Notes under the pieces: generated by a model
The model's input: the letters and a program-made list of their open reading frames with translations, nothing else
Database searches by the model: none
What the model was told of the DNA's origin: nothing
Shown: positions 49,501 through 58,573 of the stretch, piece after piece
Numbering within the stretch: position 1 is the first letter of the stretch
Layout: every line of letters begins with the position of its first letter
Source of the DNA: Echinometra lucunter
Taxonomy: Eukaryota; Echinodermata; Echinoidea; Camarodonta; Echinometridae
Reading direction: 5' to 3'
Length of the DNA: 64,000 nt
Assembly (NCBI GenBank): GCA_029962745.1
Contig: CM057162.1
Span: 5,146,802 to 5,210,801 of the forward strand
Translations under genes and position numbers: made by a program

Positions 49501-52500
49501 TATTGAAAGAACAACTATTCTTAATTTCAGAAATTCAAATGAATCGTAATATTAAATCTCTACTTTTTGATAAGTTCGGAAATCATATTTAGTAAGACAT
49601 AATAATGATGACGAGAAAACACACGAAGTGATGAATACATTCTCATAAAATTTCTCCTCTGTCGTTTTCCTCTCTTGAGGCTGATGTTTTTATCATCCCA
49701 GGGCCTGCATTAATTAACCCCCATCAGTACAGAGTTTTCGAGCTGAATTAATCAGCCTCCGTCCTCAAATTGGCAACAATTTTTGTTGTTTTCCATTCCG
49801 AGCGTTGTTTGCATGGCCGTACGCAGCGGGGGGGGGGGGGCATTTGCCCCCCCCCCCCCGAAATTGTGAAAACTTACTTTTTTTACTGATAATTTTCACA
49901 AAATTCACCAAAAGTGTGCACCAAATCCTTCAATTTCACTTTTAAAAAAATGGAAAAGCGCCCCATGACAAGCTCGGTCGCTTCGCTTTCTCGCTTTCGA
50001 GTTTCTTTGAAAATTTTTACGCGTTTTGCCCCCGGCCAGGAAAAAATTTCTGCGTACGGCCCTGGTTATTTGAAAATATAAAAATGCACATGAACCATTG
50101 TGAAAGAAAACTGCAGAGTTTAAATAGAATAAACTAGAATCCAATTTGTACACGATGATAGGGATTATATACTTTGATGAGGCCGCCATCCACTTCCAGC
50201 CTAACCGCTCACGATGGCGGACTCTCTGCGTTCTACTATTTACCTCTTTAGTTTAACGAAAAGTATTATATTCTGTATTCTTGTTTGTATCCTTTATATT
50301 ATGTTTATCGTATAACATAATTGTACTTGACCTTTTATTTATGTAATATTTATGTAATGTTAATGGAAACGCAAGGCAAACAAACAAACTTTACACTGCG
50401 TTGCCAATTTAGAGAGTTCAGTAGTTACAATTTGATTATTCTTATTCCGAAACGGCACTACATAGGCCTACTACACTGAAAATGAACTTGCAGTTTTAGT
50501 GATTTTTTTTTTCTTTTTCTGCTCCAGTATAATGTGTAATTAGTAGCATTCTGGATCAAGAGATACTGCAAAAGGAGACACTGTACTGCTATAGGGGTGT
50601 TTATCATAAAGCTGTTCGTAAAGTTACGAATGACTTTATAAAGACTTGAATTTGAAGCACCAAATGGGATACCCATAGTGTTTCCTGGCGTTTGAACAAA
50701 GTGTGACTGCATTTCGCATTATCTCGATGAAATTGTTGCAAAATATACTTTACAATGTAAACGTCTGTAAACAGTAGTAATGTTAATGTACATCTGCATA
50801 TTTCAACGTTAGTTGATCATGTTGATGCGATTTATAATGATTGAGAATCCCATTTGGCTTGCCACATTCCAGTCGTTCGTAAAGTCATTCGTAACCTTAC
50901 GAACAGCTTTATGAAACACCCCCACATTGCTTTTTTCTTCTGTGTATAGCAGTTCAAATATCACTCCCCATAGCTTCATCATTCAGCTACAAGCAAGCAT
51001 AATATGACATTATGTTTTTGTTTTTTTCAGAAAAGGAATTTTCTTCTTGATGAGCTTAGGCCAGCAACCTAAAAAGCCGTTCAAAAGGTGTTACATGCCG
51101 AAGTATATGTATACTTGATTTACTAACCTTCTGCATGATTTTTTTTTCTTCAGAAAACGTGTGGATTCGTGAGCTTATTTTCGTGATCATCGCCGTCATC
51201 GTTGTCAGTGCATTCGTGATTGTGGTCGTTGTCTCGGTGGTTCTTAGGGCTGTCGTGAAAGGTACGACGATCTCCTATCTCATTCGAAATCGAGTTCCAT
51301 CTATGTAGATTTCAATTTGAAGCCATTGTGTAACTATTAAAGATCTGAACTGCATGACCCTACATGCTATCACTGTATGTAATAATGTGTAGATAATTAT
51401 GAAGCCCTCAGGGGCGTAACAGGTACCTGTTATCAGGGGGGGGGGGGCAGAGCCAAAAATTTCCCGGTAACTAGTCTATGTCTAGAATCTGTTGCGTAGC
51501 TACGACTGCATTTTAGGAGGACGGTAGTGCTCAACCGGCGTAAATCCAATTTGAGGAGTGGGAGATGAAAAACTTTTTAAGTGATTTTTTTCCCTCTCAC
51601 ACACATTTTGATATCTATTTTGCGAGCGAGCGAAGCGAGCGAGCAGAAAATAACCACGGAAGCGCGGAAGCTCCGACGTTTCTTTGAATTGGTAGTTGTC
51701 GGTAATCAAGTCTATCTTCTGCGGCGTATCTTGGATTTCATTTTTTGGAGATGGTAGTGCTCCCTAGGGGGTAAACTTTTTAAATGATTTTTTTCCCTCC
51801 ACACACATTTTTAAATATCGATTTTGCGAGCGAGCGAAGCGAGCGAGCAGAAAATAACCACTTTTCCGGTTTTGAATCGCATTTTTTGAATAGGAATTCT
51901 AAAATATGATGGTTGTTTATGATAGATATTCAGAATTTTTACTAAAAATTACTGATTAATTCAAATATATTTTCTTCCTTAAAAAGTGTGTCTGCATGGG
52001 GGGAAATTTGTACACACCATCCCCCCTCTCCGCCAAGTGGGGGTGATAGTTCCCTCACTCCCCCCCCCCCCGAAATTTTCGCCAATGTAGTGCTCCCTAG
52101 AGGTGAGGGTGCAGGGAGGGGGGAGTTTCCCCCCTCCCGCGCGAAGCGCGGAAGCTCCGACGTTTCTTTGAATTGTTAGTTGTCGGTAATTAAGTCTATC
52201 TTCTGCGGCGTATCTAGGATTTCATTTTAGGGAGATGGTAGTGCTCCCTAGGGGGAGGGTGCAGGAAGCTCCGACGTTTTTTCGCTGTAGGTTCCCGCTC
52301 TTCTTACGCTTCCTGTCTGCTATGGGGGGGGGGGGCGTACGCATAGCCAAAAATTTCCCGGTAATTAAGTCTAGAATCAGTGGTGTAGCTAGGATTTCAT
52401 TTTAGGAGGACGATAGTGCAAAGCGCGCTCCCTGGGCATGCTAGGGGGAGGGTGCAGGGATGGTAATTTTCCCCTTCCGCGCGAAGCGCGGAAGCTCTGG

Positions 52501-55500
52501 CGTTTTTTTGAATTACTGTTCGTTGACTGTTCCCGGTCTCTTTCATTCTCTGCCTGTTATCGGGAGGGGGCAGAGCCGAAAATTTCCCGGTATCTAAGTC
52601 TAGAAATAGAATATACGGAGGTGAGCCCGCACCGCGAGTTGCTTGTTGCGAAGCCTTTAGCGGGTGGGGCCCAGGGTTCTGGCTTAGGGGCCCCTGATGG
52701 GGGGCTACAGGGAAAGCCACTGCGGGGGTCCAGGGAGTGGAGCACCCGGAAACTCCGGGGTTTTTGTACTAAATTTTCCCTCATTTCGTTTGTTTCCCTT
52801 TGCTTCCCCTTTCCCTCTTTTCCCTCTCTCTCTTCTTCTTTCTCCCCTTTTTCCTTTTTTCTTTCCCGTTCTCCTTCTTCCTTTCCCTTTCTCCATCTTT
52901 CTTTTCCTTTCTTCTTCTTCCTTTCCCTTTCTCCCTTCCTTTTTCTTCCTTTCCCTCCCTTTCATTTTTTCCCGGTGGTTTGGTGAATTTTCCCGCTGAA
53001 ATCCTTCAGGGGGGACTCTGCCCCCCCTGCCCCCCCCCCCGGCTGTTACGCCACTGGAAGCCCTGAAAATGCACACTTCAGAGCATCATCATGTATGTGC
53101 TTCACAAAAAGTGAAAATGTACAAATGACCGCAAATGCAAGACCTTTTCTTACCCCATAGACGGCAGTGTTAGACAAAAGCATACCCAGGGTGGTTTAGC
53201 AAATGGAGGAACTCATTGATAGATATCTTTATACTAACTTTTATATTCCTGACTGTCTATTTATCCTTCTGAACTGTGCTTATACAACACAGACAAAAAA
53301 CTTAACAATTCATCAAGCCTTCACAAAAATTACCGGATCCCTTAAAGTTTATTTTCTCATTCTTCAAAAAATAACACGATCAACTCTATTTAGACCTATT
53401 TCTAGTCGGAAAAAATCACCTTCTTTTTCAGATAAGATCTACCAATCAAAATATGAACCTCTTGCTTAAGAGGAATTAGAGCAGCAGAGATAATCCTTTA
53501 TCAGATAATGCTGGTTTCAAGAAAGCTCGAAAGGAAGATTTAAATTTTAGGTATATTAAGAATACGATACTTCAAATACTTTGATAGTGGTAAATTTAAA
53601 GATGTGAGTAAAATTGATTAGCGTGAATTTTATTCATGTTTCTTATGTTGAAAATCTGTAGTAGGCCTACTGCTTTAAAAATACCCTGCTGAACATTTTT
53701 GATAGGCATGCCCTCATTATATCAGTGCGTCAAAAACAAAGAGGTGTACCCTGGAAAAAATAACACGCCAAAGGAATTATTATCTAAAGCAAATTAGAAA
53801 AACAAAATGGACTTTTTGGTGGCATAAATTACAGTATTTTTTGTAACAGGGCTACAACTTGAAAATAATTTTGAAAAACAAATATTATCAGGATAAATTT
53901 CAGAATTGTGGAAATGATGTTAAGAAGAATTGGAATGCTTTATCGAAGCCTATACCAAAGAAAAATAAAGATGTGAATCATCATATCAAACTCACAATTG
54001 GTAATCGGGGGCCGCGGAGCCGGTGGTGGTGGTGGTTGGGGGGGGGGGGCTGGGGACTGCAGCCCCCCCCCCACACTTTTTTGAGGAGACACGTTGGCCT
54101 CTGTAAAATAACGCGGCATGATAATTATGCTTGTTCGCATGCTCAGCCCCCTTTTCTTTCAAAAACGCTCCCCGGCTCCTGATAATGATGATCAGATACC
54201 ATGATCAAGGAAATAGCTCGTGTTCTAAATAAAGCCTTTAATGATTATTAGGCTTAAGATTGAAAGCTCTCTTGGGTAATACCCCTGAAGATTCACTAAA
54301 CAGTATGTTTAGTAACAAAATTTATCTATTCCTGTAATAATTTAAGTTTTGTGCAATGATAAAGAAGGAATATATTGTAAAAGAACTGTTAAGTATGAAC
54401 TGTCAAAAAGCAGTGGGAGAAGATGGCATTCCCCCTAAACTTCTTAAACTGGCTGCAGAATACATAGGCGACCCGCTGACTCATTTATTTAACGTGACTT
54501 TACAAACATGCGTTATTCCAAAATATTTTAAGACAGCACAAATTACTCCACTACACAAAGGGGGAGAGGGATCTTTTGATATGGATAATTTAGACCAATT
54601 TCTATGCTACCTGCCTTGTCCAAAATATTGGAAAGAGTAAAACTGTATACATAATTAAATGTAAACAAGCTCCTTGCAAATTGTCAATCGGGGTTTAGAC
54701 CATCTTATTCTACTGCTATTTAACTGAAATTACAGATTATTTTGTGTGATCACCCGGGTGATGATAAAAATGGACCAAAAACATACTGTCTTACTGGAGG
54801 CATATTCTTAGATCTGCTTAATGATTTTGATGTTATTCCACACATTTTTATTCTCGGAATGTACTATCGTATTAAAGGGGAAAAATGCAATTGGAGGAAT
54901 CCTAACAGATAGGAGACAATTTGTAACAGTTAATGACTGCTTTAGCATATCTAGTGAATGTTTGAAGATCGAATCGGGAGTCCCACAGTGATCTATAATT
55001 GGGACCGTTAATATCCTGTCTTTTTTAATGACATGTGTATAATATAAATTTGCATTTCAGTTCTAAGAAATGTCTCTTTATGCCAATGATACAGCTATCT
55101 TTAATCATGATGGTAATAAAACAATCAAGGAGATATACTTAAGAACTTGCAAGATGATTCTGTTACAATATGCAAATTGTTAGACCTGAATGAATTTGCT
55201 GAAAAAATTGGGAAATTATGTTTTGTTAATAAAATTCAGAAACTTTCCTTCAGAAAATGTAAAGAAAATTAAATACTTGGGTGTTATGCTTGACTCTGGT
55301 ATGACGAGGTGAACATGTTTCTACTATTGTTAGTAAAAAATCTCTCAGTTGTTGTATACGGAAGATTAAATATTTGCTTTCATTCAAAATATTGAAGAAT
55401 CTGTATTTTGCTAGATTTACCTTAAATTGATTATTATAGTACATCTTGGGGAATTAGCTGTACATGTGCATAATCCATAGGGATAAGATACAAAATCTCC

Positions 55501-57332
55501 AAAATCAAAATACTAGAAAATGATTTCGAATAAGGATTATCATACATATCAACTTTCTTTGTTACTCACGCTGATATGGCAATCAGCAGAGCAGCTTATA
55601 AAATATCAGTATTGTGTTTTTGTTTTCTAAAATACAAAAGAAATCTAATAGTTACTTATGTAGAATCATTGATAATACAAACGATTTTTTAATTATAGGA
55701 CACGTTATTCTTTTAGTGCCCCCTCCAAACTCCCCGCCCAAAGAGAGAATATAAAAGAAATTCTTTTGCATTATGTTAGAGCAGTGTGTTTAATGCACTA
55801 CATAGTAATGCTCATTGGTGTACATTTTGTATTTTCATGTAGAATGATTTGTTAAAGCGCAGGGCGCCTTTAGAAAGCAGTTTTGCATAACTGAACAGGC
55901 CAACCCTGCAGTTTAGAATAAAGAAGACAAAATGAATAAGATAGATAATAAATAAAAATAAATTTAAAAAAGGAAACAACTAGAGCATTAGTGTATTCTT
56001 TAAATCATTTATGTGTACTTTAATGATGAATAATAAATGGCTGAGGTGAATGTGGTTCTTTTTTTGTTCTTCCTTTCTTTTACTGGAAGACATCTTTAAA
56101 GATTTAGTTCAATATTAGGTCTCTTCAGGGGAAAGGACGATCTTGTAATTTCAGTGATACTATATTTTCTATTCCATTCTTTTGTTTGATTATTTTGAAT
56201 TCCATTCTTTTGTTTGATTATTTTAAATTTTGTTTAATCCTCAAATCATTTATGTGTATTTTAATGATGAATAATAAATGGCTGAGGTGAATGTGGTTCT
56301 TTATTTTTTTTTTAATCCTTAAATCTGCACAGGGTCGATACGAGCAGCTAGAGCTCAGGTAGAGAATCACGTGCCCACATCACCTGATAGAGCAAGAATT
56401 AGTGATGGTCATCGTTCATCTATCCTTTCCTCTTGGAGCAATAATCTGTACACGGTAAATTTATCTGTATATGAAGTTTGTTAAGGCCTTTCCCTCTATA
56501 CCTTTTCCCATTACTGCTGAAAAGAAGATTTTTCTCTCTTGTTTTTATGTTCCTTCTCCCCTACCCCTTTGCATTGTATGTTTATCCTTTTTCTCAACCT
56601 CTTCATGTTTATTAACGATTTGTCAGCCCTGGGCATCTCTGTCTCCGACTAAAAAGGGAGAGAGGGATTTCAAAAGATTTCCCATCTGGCAGCCCACCCC
56701 CCCCCCCCCCACACACACACAGTAGACTCACAGAAATTTGAGTTCATTTTTCCCTCTTAATCATAATTGAGTAGATAAATGATATTGCATGAATAGATAT
56801 ATAAACAAGCAAATAGATAAATAAATAGCTTAGAAAGAAATGATGAAAGTAAAATAGTCGTGTTTTTGTTAGATATTTTTTTCGACGTTCCATTCAAGTA
56901 AGGGTATATTTTCTCCTATTAATTAATTTAGGCAAAATATACTATCGCCATTTTTGAGAAGTAATGTGACATTGCTGTCCTTTTCCATAGATTGAAGAGG
57001 GAAACGAAGGAGAATCGAAGATCTACCATGAAATCAAGGAGTCCAGGTCCAGTCTTGTCGATTCCAGGTCCAGTCTTGTCGAGCCCTCGGACATCCTCGT
57101 TTCCCCCCTACCCAGCTCACAGCAGCGGTACACGGCGCGGTTGAGCATGCGGCACCCACGACCGCCTCCCTTACCGCCTCCAGTCAACCGCTTATCGTTG
57201 GATCCCGCGGTCCTGGCCGCGTCAGATTCGTCAGACATGGATTCAGATAGAGATGAATACGTTCCCATGACACCCGATACGTACAGTATTGATTCGGATT
57301 ATATGGCGATGAATAGCGTTAACACGAATTAA
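37454..57332 (+). CDS. Single-pass receptor: 3 Ig domains, FN3-like region, YxxM tail
   Basis: Nine exons with GT-AG borders: 37454-37526, 40263-40589, 41575-41913, 45168-45467, 46578-46649, 47180-47458, 51154-51261, 56333-56454 and 56991-57332. They sum to 1962 nt, i.e. 653 aa plus stop. All junctions up to the tail are phase 1, as is usual for shuffled Ig-type domains; the last one is phase 0. Order: signal peptide (1-24, core HVVIFLLIG), Ig1 (25-133), Ig2 (134-246), Ig3 (247-346), a possible FN3-like region and stalk (347-463), TM helix (about 471-495) and a cytoplasmic tail of about 155 aa. The tail has RPPPLPPP (597-604; SH3 ligand type) and tyrosine motifs YHEI (552), YVPM (630) and YMAM (644). 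The last two fit the binding preference of PI3-kinase p85 SH2 domains. It resembles vertebrate co-stimulatory or nectin-like receptors in layout, but I cannot name an orthologue. The ligand is unknown; an immune or cell-recognition role is inference. AATAAA at 57431. Confidence 0.88.
37869..38186 (+). mobile_element. MITE with about 50-bp TIRs (family M9)
   Basis: Left AAGTGCGGTTTTCCCGGGGC followed by ACGCGAACGATTTGCGAAGG; right the inverse, CGTTCGCGTGCCCGTGAAAA then CCGCACTT. Inside, ccaaaagttcgcc recurs in inverted form. A related, poly-G-containing piece follows at about 38284-38545. In intron 1 of the receptor gene. Confidence 0.75.
39298..39556. mobile_element. ACACTGTGAAC-type foldback repeat
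   Basis: Two direct copies of about 130 bp, each rich in short palindromes (TTCACA/TGTGAA) and sharing CACAATGTTAAAAYGCTCAA. Non-coding, in intron 1 of the receptor gene. Confidence 0.6.
39740..39826 (-). mobile_element. tRNA-derived SINE head (family S3)
   Basis: Minus-strand A box TGGCTCAGTGGATAGAGCAG and B box GGTTCGAAACC, with an anticodon-like loop. It looks like a tRNA relic; the first stem does not close, so a functional tRNA gene is unlikely. Confidence 0.55.
40263..40589 (+). CDS. Ig receptor exon 2: V-type Ig domain
   Basis: Residues 25-133. It shows the B-strand Cys (TTLSCRYEP), the core Trp (VLWSKGD) and the F-strand signature DDEGQYTCEV with its partner Cys. The long C'-D region (YIGEFNSKTTGRYSLTADYM) fits a V-set domain. 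N-glycosylation sequon NLT. Acceptor tacacccccag, donor GTGAGT. Confidence 0.9.
40647..41043 (+). mobile_element. MITE with long TIRs (family M3), copy 3
   Basis: Begins AAAGCCCGCCGTACACTATC and ends ATCGTATAGTGTGCGGCGGG plus CTT; the inverted repeats are closer to perfect than in the two TRAPPC4 copies. It starts 57 bp after the exon 2 donor of the Ig receptor. Confidence 0.8.
41575..41913 (+). CDS. Ig receptor exon 3: second Ig domain
   Basis: Residues 134-246. Cys in TTFVCEAIGSRP, Trp in IEWYIDGV, second Cys in LTCRAI. Probably C2-type. NTS sequon near the end. Acceptor atcttttcccag, donor GTACGT. Confidence 0.85.
42430..42612 (-). mobile_element. GAGTGA foldback MITE (family M2), copy 3
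   Basis: Inverse orientation: starts at the ATCACTCACAATCCTTGAGTG hairpin region and ends GAGTGAAAGCGTTCACTC plus a T-run. In intron 3 of the receptor gene. Confidence 0.65.
42985..43234. mobile_element. GTGTTTCAT-ended foldback element (M4-like ends, different core)
   Basis: Left GGGGGTGTTTCATGCCACTG, right TTTGTGAAACACCCC. A large inverted repeat inside pairs TTTCACCATCGGTCTCTCAA with a match near 43145-43165. The core is unrelated to family M4. Confidence 0.65.
43480..43612. mobile_element. GCGTTTCAT-ended foldback element (M4-like)
   Basis: Left GGGGGCGTTTCATAAAGTGT, right ACACTTGATGCAACGCTC. AGTGATTTTTA pairs with AAAAATCACT inside. Confidence 0.6.
43928..44212 (+). mobile_element. GGCCGTACGCAG MITE (family M8), copy 2
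   Basis: Left CAGGGCCGTACGCAGAATTT plus a G-run; right a C-run plus TGCATACGGCCATGC. Same interior type as 36339-36610, in the opposite sense. Confidence 0.7.
44372..44612 (+). mobile_element. tRNA-derived SINE (family S4)
   Basis: tRNA-like head with TCTATTGGTGAAGGCTCTTG and B box GGGTTCGATCC, then a body and (AATA)n-like piece. In intron 3 of the receptor gene. Confidence 0.6.
45168..45467 (+). CDS. Ig receptor exon 4: third Ig domain
   Basis: Residues 247-346. Cys in TPSCIAQDSFP, Trp in ITWFLGGENV, and F-strand region KIEDDGKILQCRVSH. The FPASQITW and LQCRVSH pattern resembles nectin/CADM-type Ig domains. Sequon NVT. Acceptor gttttcag, donor GTGAGT. Confidence 0.88.
46578..46649 (+). CDS. 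Ig receptor exon 5: first half of FN3-like region
   Basis: Residues 347-370 (CLNDTRMTVSVEQVYSTSLL…). Acceptor ctttttcag, donor GTATAA, phase 1 at both ends. It has a beta-strand pattern. Short, so called mainly because both phases fit. Confidence 0.65.
47180..47458 (+). CDS. Ig receptor exon 6: FN3-like second half and stalk
   Basis: Residues 371-463. IPDLVSSSTYLIILRCHHSS resembles the E-F strands of a fibronectin III domain; this assignment is tentative because the usual Trp is missing. The stalk follows with an exact 36-bp tandem duplication at 47368-47439 (GPAVFADNTEDS twice). Acceptor gttttgcag, donor GTAAAT. Confidence 0.85.
48794..49035. mobile_element. Foldback element in receptor intron 6
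   Basis: Left CACTCTGAAAAAGGATTGGT, right TTCGATTATTTTGACGAACC plus a T-run; inside, ATTGGTCA/TGACCAAT-type inversions. It contains C- and A-runs at 48857-48890. Confidence 0.5.
49812..50066 (+). mobile_element. GGCCGTACGCAG MITE (family M8), copy 3
   Basis: Left ATGGCCGTACGCAGCG plus G-run then C-run; right AAATTTCTGCGTACGGCCCT. The interior aligns with 36339-36610, including gacaagctcggtcgcttcgc. Confidence 0.75.
50594..50923. mobile_element. GTGTTT-ended foldback element (CTGTTCGTAAAGTTACGAA arms)
   Basis: Left GGGGTGTTTATCATAAAGCT followed by GTTCGTAAAGTTACGAATGA; right the inverse, ACGAACAGCTTTATGAAACA plus CCCCC. The left arm is also found, without the right arm, at 2219-2330 and 12567-12680. 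Confidence 0.7.
51154..51261 (+). CDS. Ig receptor exon 7: transmembrane segment
   Basis: Residues 464-499. ENVWIRE then about 25 hydrophobic residues (LIFVIIAVIVVSAFVIVVVV…) and basic LRAVVK as stop-transfer. Acceptor tttttcttcag, donor GTACGA, phase 1-1. Confidence 0.88.
51405..53066. mobile_element. Large composite foldback element
   Basis: Ends TCAGGGGCGTAACAGG and GGCTGTTACGCCACTGG are inverted. The interior is built from partly repeated modules, such as TTTTGCGAGCGAGCGAAGCG and GAAGCTCCGACGTTTCTTTG, recurring with drift at 51600-52300, followed by a CT-rich tract (52790-52970). No coding capacity seen; the long ORFs here are low-complexity. Confidence 0.55.
53858..55460 (+). pseudogene. 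Decayed non-LTR retrotransposon (LINE) reverse transcriptase
   Basis: Recognisable pieces in order: a pre-RT segment (YYQDKF…NWNALSKPIP, 53885-53965); an RT segment in one open frame (54356-54640) with KAVGEDGIPPKLLKLAAEYI and FKTAQITPLHKGG; CQSGFRPSYST (54682-54715); GGIFLDLLNDFDVI (54795-54836); ESGVPQ before a stop (54971); and the catalytic-box relic LYANDTAIF (55076-55102), where the family normally has YADD. Stops and frameshifts separate these parts. It belongs to the jockey/CR1/L2-type group by motif style. It is in intron 7 of the receptor gene and is interrupted by a MITE at 54005-54187. Confidence 0.8.
54005..54187. mobile_element. GGGGCCGCGGAGCC MITE (family M10), copy 1, inside the LINE
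   Basis: Left TCGGGGGCCGCGGAGCCGG, G-run, CTGCAGCCCCC; right AACGCTCCCCGGCTCCTGAT. It splits the LINE coding remnants. A relative in the other orientation is at 63068-63252. Confidence 0.6.
56333..56454 (+). CDS. Ig receptor exon 8: membrane-proximal tail
   Basis: Residues 500-540 (GSIRAARAQVENHVPTSPDR…SNNLYT). It starts in phase 1 and ends in phase 0. Acceptor aatctgcacag, donor GTAAAT. Ser/Arg-rich, no known domain. Confidence 0.8.
56991..57332 (+). CDS. Ig receptor exon 9: signalling tail
   Basis: Residues 541-653 and TAA. It contains YHEI (552-555), a duplicated SRSSLV (559-564 and 565-570 region, from a 21-bp tandem repeat at 57042-57083), RPPPLPPP (597-604), an acidic Ser/Asp stretch, then DEYVPM (628-633) and DYMAMN (643-648). 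Codon use is markedly more GC-rich than the flanking introns, which supports coding. Confidence 0.9.
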   Translation: MEEGNEGESKIYHEIKESRSSLVDSRSSLVEPSDILVSPLPSSQQRYTARLSMRHPRPPPLPPPVNRLSLDPAVLAASDSSDMDSDRDEYVPMTPDTYSIDSDYMAMNSVNTN

Positions 57333-57430
57333 ATTTGATTTCATCATTAAGAGCTTCATTTCTTGCTGTTACTGATGACATTTTTCTTTATAGTGTTTAC
57401 TGATTTAAAGAAAACATAAATACACCAGAA

Positions 57431-57436
57431 AATAAA
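57431..57436 (+). terminator. Poly(A) signal of the Ig receptor gene
   Basis: AATAAA about 100 bp after the stop codon. Confidence 0.6.
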
Positions 57437-58158
57437 ACTATAATGAATTCCGAATGTAATCTTGGAAAAGATATGTTGGAAAAGAAATTATTAGCGTAAA
57501 TAATTAATTGATCATAACCTGTGAAAGCATATTATTTGCAACAATATAAATTTTACCAATAAGTTACTATCTGCAGTCGCAGAGTAGTAGAAGGTATTAG
57601 ATAATTATATGGAAGTACAAAAACAAAAACAAATATAAGGCAGCATGAAAATCAATTCAAATAATTCCTTCAAACTGGTTCAAAATAAAGTAGTAAACGT
57701 GGCTTCATAGGCTTACAGTAATCATTTAAATTTCACATCAATTTATGCAACTTGAATTAAAAAATCAACATAGTTTATGGATAATTGTGACAGTATTAAT
57801 GAATCAGCATCATTGTGTTGATAAGGTATTCTTAGACTATCTGCATGATCTATATTGAAAGAAAGGAGAGAATTTTCTCGATATTTTCACTCCCCTCGGT
57901 GTCACGTCCGTGATTACTTCAAGTTCAGGAGTGAATACTGAGGATTCTGTTATAGAAGAAAGAGTGAATTTTCACTCTATTTTCATGTCACTGATCACTC
58001 AATTTTTGCAGAGAGTGTGCTGATGTGTAATCCGATGAGGACAAAATCATGTAGGAAAGCGCACAAAGAAAACGTTGTTTAAAAATGCAAACACTTGTTT
58101 ACAATATGCACTGAACAACCCGTTGTACAATTCATATTGTAACCAATGTGTCTAGATA

Positions 58159-58573
58159 TTAACCCATTTGTGACAGGAATTATTTAAAGCCTAATTTGAT
58201 CAGCTTCTATTCCTCAAATTGGCAACACCAACATTTTTATTTTATTGCTACATTTTTCCGTATAAAACGTCATGTATCTGAAATGAATGTAAATTGACAG
58301 AAATTATGATGAGAAGTCAAAAAGTTGCCAATTTGCAGGGGAAAACGGTTATTTCAAACCTTCTATCACATTGCCAATTTAAGGATTTTAATGCTTATTT
58401 TCCTTAAAATATTTTCAGCATCAAACAACGCATATTGCCGCAACCAAAATGGGCACAGTTTGTGTAGAATTTTTGCTCTTTCTGCTCATGTATTTGGTAT
58501 GATTTTTAGGGCTTTGCATCAAAAGATATTAGGCCAAACCACAAAATGTGGACCTCGGTCATAAATGGGTTAA
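58159..58573 (-). mobile_element. TTAA-flanked MITE (family M1), copy 3
   Basis: Inverse of 1020-1436, from TTAACCCATTTGTGACAGGA to CATAAATGGGTTAA. It is an independent insertion, so it gives an outside comparison for the A1/A2 pair. Confidence 0.8.

Noticed and set aside
51030..51070. Possible extra exon before the transmembrane exon (acceptor tttttttcag at about 51030)
   Set aside because: In the required phase it meets a stop after a few codons (EKEFSS then TGA).
52397..53076. Several ORFs of 75-180 codons on both strands
   Set aside because: They overlap each other and consist of CT-rich or GC-rich low-complexity sequence inside a foldback element.
57885..58015. Another GAGTGA-family copy
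   Set aside because: It has GAGTGA and ATCACTCA pieces, but the order and ends do not match the family well enough to call.
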